Shown: positions 13,701 through 15,487 of the stretch, piece after piece
Layout of the letters: each line of letters starts with the position of its first letter
Numbering within the stretch: the first letter of the stretch is position 1
NCBI GenBank assembly: GCA_023380955.1
Contig: JAMCTB010000114.1
Location: forward strand, 1-15,487
Length of the DNA: 15,487 nt
DNA from: Chloroflexota bacterium
Lineage (GTDB): Bacteria > Chloroflexota > UBA6077
Direction of reading: 5' to 3'
Position numbers and translations under genes: made by a program
The notes under the pieces: model-generated
What the model saw: the letters and a program-made list of their open reading frames with translations, nothing else
Told to the model about the DNA's origin: nothing
The model's database searches: none

Positions 13701-15436
13701 TCACGGAGTTTCCCTACTTCACCTTCCTGTACGGCGACCTGCACCCCCACATGATGGCCATGCCCATCGCGACCCTGGCGCTGGGGCTGGTGCTGGCGGT
13801 GGTGTGGCAGGGGAGCGCGACGCGACGGGGAGACGGGGAGACAAAGAGATGGGGAGAGACTGACGACTCAGCACTCAGCACCCAGCACCTCTCGGGCTTC
13901 CTCGAGGCGTGGGCGCGAGGCGGCAGGGGACAAGCCCCTGCCCTACATCATCCGGGCTTCCTCAGGGCGTGGGCCCGGGGGCATGATCCGCCAAGTCCGG
14001 GTAGAAGGCCTGCGGGCTTCCTCAGGGCGTGGGCCCGGGACTGGGGATCGCTCGCCGCCTGCGGCGGCCTCGTGGCCGGCGCCCTCCAGGTCACCAACAG
14101 CTGGGATTACCCGACCTATCTGCTGCTGCTGTCGGCCGCCTTCCTGCTGGCAACCTTCGCCAGGGACAGGGCGCTGACTGCGAAGGGGACGCTGGAGGCC
14201 CTGCTGTCGGCCGTAGCCATGTATGCCGTGGCGCAGCTGCTGTTCCTTCCCTTCAGCCGGTCCTACGAGCTGTTCTACAACGGCGTCAATCCGTCGCCGG
14301 GGAAGACCTCCCTGCAGCACTATCTGACCATCTTCGGCTTTTTTCTCTTCTGCTTCGGGTCCGCGTTGCTGTTCCACCTGGCTCGCAGCCGCCGGCATCG
14401 GCTGTGGCTGCGAGCCCTTTGGGAGCGACTCGAGGGATCTCGCAGGGCTGCCAGGCGGCGCGAGCTGTCGGCAAGGTTGGTGCGCCCAACCCCATGGTCC
14501 CAAGCCCTTCAGTACGCGGTTGTGGCACTGGTGGGCATGGCCCTTGGTGCCCTCCTCCTGAAGCTGTACCTCGTGGCCTTTCTTCTGGCGATGGGGCTGC
14601 TGGCGCTCCTCGCTCTCTTCGAGAAGGATGCTCCGCCCGAGCGGTTGCTGCTCACCCTCTTCGTAGGTCTTGGGGTGGTGCTCACCCTGGGGGTAGAGTT
14701 CGTCGCCATCAAGGGCGACATCGGGCGGATGAACACCGTCTTCAAGTTCTATCTTCAGGCCTGGTTCCTGTTCGGTATCGCCTCGACCCTGGGGGTCGCC
14801 GGGATCCTCTGGCAGTGGAGGGACGGCAGCAAGGGCTGGCTGCGCGGCTGGCGCAAAGGGTGGGTCGCCGCGCTGGCGGCCCTGGGCCTCTCGGTGCTGA
14901 TCTATCCTGCGGATGCGACCCCGGTGAAGCTGGCCGCCCGGTTCCACCCCATGGCGCCCACCCTGGACGGCATGGCCTACATGAAGGGCGCCAGCTTCAG
15001 GGATCAGAACCAGGAGATCGTGATGGCCCGGGATTACGGCGCCATTCGGTGGATCCAGGACCACGTGGCCGGGTCGCCGGTGGTGCTGGAAGCCCAGATC
15101 CCGGAGTATCGCTGGGGCTCGCGGGTCTCCATCTACACCGGCCTTCCCACGGTGCTGGGGTGGACCTGGCACGAGCGGCAGCAGCGGTGGGGCTACCAGG
15201 GGATGATCGACGAGCGGCTGAGGGACGTCAAGACCATGTTCGATACCACCGACGTCGCTCAGCTGTCGGTCCTGCTGCAGAAGTACCACGTGCGGCTCAT
15301 CTACGTGGGAGACCTGGAGAGGGCCTACTACTCCGCGGTTGGCCTGGCGAAGTTCGACGGCATGGTCGCGGCAGGAAAGCTGTCGGTGCTCTACCGATCC
15401 GACGGAGTGACCATCTACTCAGTAAGCGGTAGCTAG
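10775..15436 (+). CDS. GT39-like glycosyltransferase fused to Chlor_Arch_YYY (DUF2298) membrane domain (1553 aa)
   Basis: The N-terminal half (about 1-640) is a GT39/PMT-type GT-C enzyme: a first helix at 22-41, HPDERF with Asp52-Glu53 in the first outer loop, FAYGSLPLYLLKL, further helices to about 470, then a soluble outer domain (about 475-640). From about residue 677 a second membrane unit begins, with the DUF2298 hallmarks PYDPWMAGGYINYYYFGY (YYYFG at 833-837), ITEFPYFTFLYGDLHPH (Asp988) and TNSWDYPTY (1107-1115). The YYY family is a suggested glycosyltransferase of unknown substrate. Residues about 1014-1089 are low-complexity, repeat-derived sequence between two helices and still in frame. 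The start overlaps the upstream gene by ATGA, and a possible internal promoter is present. Both units could act in one sugar-transfer pathway at the cell surface. Frame continuity over 4.6 kb supports a working gene. Confidence 0.9.
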   Translation: MNVLPSNRVSASSGSVSLSAPARLVLVAILVLAALVRLYGLNWDANQHLHPDERFIVMVTMDRISLPFPNLGDGHLGDPRRSTLNPRSADPATGQPRNFAYGSLPLYLLKLSGHLLRPLWPGSEGFDGLTLLGRLLSAIFDLGTILLAFLMARRTYGLLAGLLASLLLSLTVLDIQLSHFYASDTLLTFFLMLTLFLGLRVLEKPSGGRIVLMGMAAGLAMACKVSAAPVLLPVGLACLLANYGIGAGPGERWARALPGAILASLVAGGVFLLFQPYALLDPQPFLRDIQNEGDMVRGISVLPYTIQYLRTPPVVYQVGTLFFWTAGPALTAAAVAGLVAYLVRLFRRRVAAEWVLAGWLVPYLAINLSFQVKFARYMLPVAPILVILAAAGLVALWRRTDSSARSERTAVSEVAAEEQTSAVVGDGHGRLRARLWGSLPALLLLLVLVGTAVQAAGFLSIYSREHTRVEASRWIYDNVPRGAGLGSEHWDDALPLNLSDRPGRQADYRIATLPMYDPDTPDKRRALVQSLSQIDYIVLSSNRLYGSIAKVPESYPMASAYYTLLFQGKLGFDLVATFASYPTVGPLQAVDDMADESFTVYDHPKVLIFKKSPTFSPDRVQQLLGAIPLDRIVPLKQIQSGGSGLLLSEERRAVEEQGGTWSSLYDPDGVTNRLPTLFWWLALELLGLLALPLAWRIFARFPDRGYGLAKVLGLLGVSYLAWLLPSLHLVPFGRLSILLGMAVLGLIGVAVLRAEGGAFRRFYLAHRGVVLVHELLFLGAFALFWFIRVRNPDLWHLNFGGEKPMEFAFLNAVAKSTYFPPYDPWMAGGYINYYYFGYVMVATVMRLTGIVPAVAFNLAIPSIFALTAAGLYSFGFNFVLVSRRLVARALPDRAILAGLATALVVLIAGNLDGPTQVLEALRRLGGLQFKSTLPMVEGTVKALAGVWAVLSGGRVLPAFDFWRSTRIIGPENPTPITEFPYFTFLYGDLHPHMMAMPIATLALGLVLAVVWQGSATRRGDGETKRWGETDDSALSTQHLSGFLEAWARGGRGQAPALHHPGFLRAWARGHDPPSPGRRPAGFLRAWARDWGSLAACGGLVAGALQVTNSWDYPTYLLLLSAAFLLATFARDRALTAKGTLEALLSAVAMYAVAQLLFLPFSRSYELFYNGVNPSPGKTSLQHYLTIFGFFLFCFGSALLFHLARSRRHRLWLRALWERLEGSRRAARRRELSARLVRPTPWSQALQYAVVALVGMALGALLLKLYLVAFLLAMGLLALLALFEKDAPPERLLLTLFVGLGVVLTLGVEFVAIKGDIGRMNTVFKFYLQAWFLFGIASTLGVAGILWQWRDGSKGWLRGWRKGWVAALAALGLSVLIYPADATPVKLAARFHPMAPTLDGMAYMKGASFRDQNQEIVMARDYGAIRWIQDHVAGSPVVLEAQIPEYRWGSRVSIYTGLPTVLGWTWHERQQRWGYQGMIDERLRDVKTMFDTTDVAQLSVLLQKYHVRLIYVGDLERAYYSAVGLAKFDGMVAAGKLSVLYRSDGVTIYSVSGS
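13827..13888 (+). repeat. Polypurine octamer and ACTCAGC heptamer tracts inside the YYY gene
   Basis: GGGGAGAC-like octamers repeat four times (13827-13860, the third degenerate), followed by ACTCAGC, ACTCAGC and ACCCAGC (13866-13886). Such tracts are usually intergenic; here they are translated as TRRGDGETKRWGETDDSALS and following residues. Confidence 0.7.
13893..14039 (+). repeat. Three copies of a 25-27-bp segment at an exact 60-bp period
   Basis: CGGGCTTCCTC starts at 13893, 13953 and 14013. The second and third copies are identical over 27 bp and the first differs at a few bases. Each encodes GFL(E/R)AWAR, so the unit is 20 residues long. The 33-bp spacers are unrelated to each other; the first holds a REP-like hairpin. 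Confidence 0.8.
13922..13946 (-). repeat. REP-like hairpin, type A, copy 3 (inside a coding region)
   Basis: The plus strand shows GGCAGGGG, loop ACAAG, CCCCTGCC, then CTAC. It has the same 8-5-8-4 layout as the copies at 3463 and 3511. Stem positions 4 and 8 differ, each with a matching change in the other arm. Confidence 0.7.
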
Positions 15437-15463
15437 TACATCGCCACACTGATCTTGACAGGT

Positions 15464-15487
15464 GTCATCCTGAGCGATAGCGAAGGA
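15464..15487 (+). repeat. Start of a GTCATCCTGAGCG-type dispersed repeat (cut by the window end)
   Basis: GTCATCCTGAGCGATAGCG runs into GAAGGA at the window end. This string closely resembles a dispersed intergenic repeat found in many bacterial genomes. It lies 28 bp after the stop of the fusion gene. Confidence 0.45.

Noticed and set aside
13893..14039. CRISPR-like array of repeats and spacers
   Set aside because: There are only three imperfect units, they are in frame inside a coding region, and no cas genes or leader are present.
13943..15289. A 448-codon minus-strand frame opposite the fusion gene
   Set aside because: It has Pro/Gly/Gln/His-rich shadow composition and no motif, while the plus strand carries conserved YYY-domain motifs.

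Overview
The window is about 15.5 kb of GC-rich bacterial DNA, most likely from a member of the Chloroflexota. The best evidence is the 1553-residue membrane protein at the right end. It carries the YYYxG motif of the Chlor_Arch_YYY (DUF2298) family, whose known range is mainly Chloroflexi and some Archaea. Dispersed GC-rich hairpin repeats and polypurine tracts fit the same group. The species cannot be named from the sequence.

Layout. (1) 1-1115 is mobile-element debris: the first 21 codons of a transposase running off the left edge, its end with two direct repeats, an IS1-type transposase ruined by at least three frame breaks and a nonsense codon, and a decayed tRNA-like sequence. (2) 1215-2646 holds small accessory genes: a DUF6941-like protein divergent from a BrnT-like toxin / ribbon-helix-helix antitoxin pair, then a convergent small basic GGKKGG protein. 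(3) 2647-8262, minus strand, is a probable operon read from a strong promoter with a palindromic operator-like site: lipoprotein solute-binding protein, two Dpp/Opp-type permeases, a metal-dependent amidohydrolase, and RNA 2',3'-cyclic phosphodiesterase (thpR). No ABC ATPase is present, so it must be encoded elsewhere. (4) 8336-9123 has a short C-terminal-type piece of a flippase-like (LPG synthase TM) protein and an acidic hypothetical protein with its own good promoter. (5) 9300-15436 has two overlapping genes for GT-C type membrane glycosyltransferases: a C-terminally short GT39-like protein, then a GT39::Chlor_Arch_YYY fusion. They probably use polyprenyl-phosphate sugars to glycosylate cell-surface material.

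The most unusual structure is a set of five short hairpin repeats that, on one strand, all begin with GTAG, like REP sequences mobilised by RAYT (TnpA-REP) transposases. Their arms differ by compensatory base changes. In two cases the element's GTAG supplies the in-frame TAG stop codon of a gene (thpR and the amidohydrolase). A third copy sits inside the YYY gene, within an in-frame block of repeat-derived sequence (about residues 1014-1089) that includes three copies of a segment spaced exactly 60 bp apart. Two genes also show good promoters whose -10 box ends 6 nt before the ATG, predicting leaderless mRNAs.
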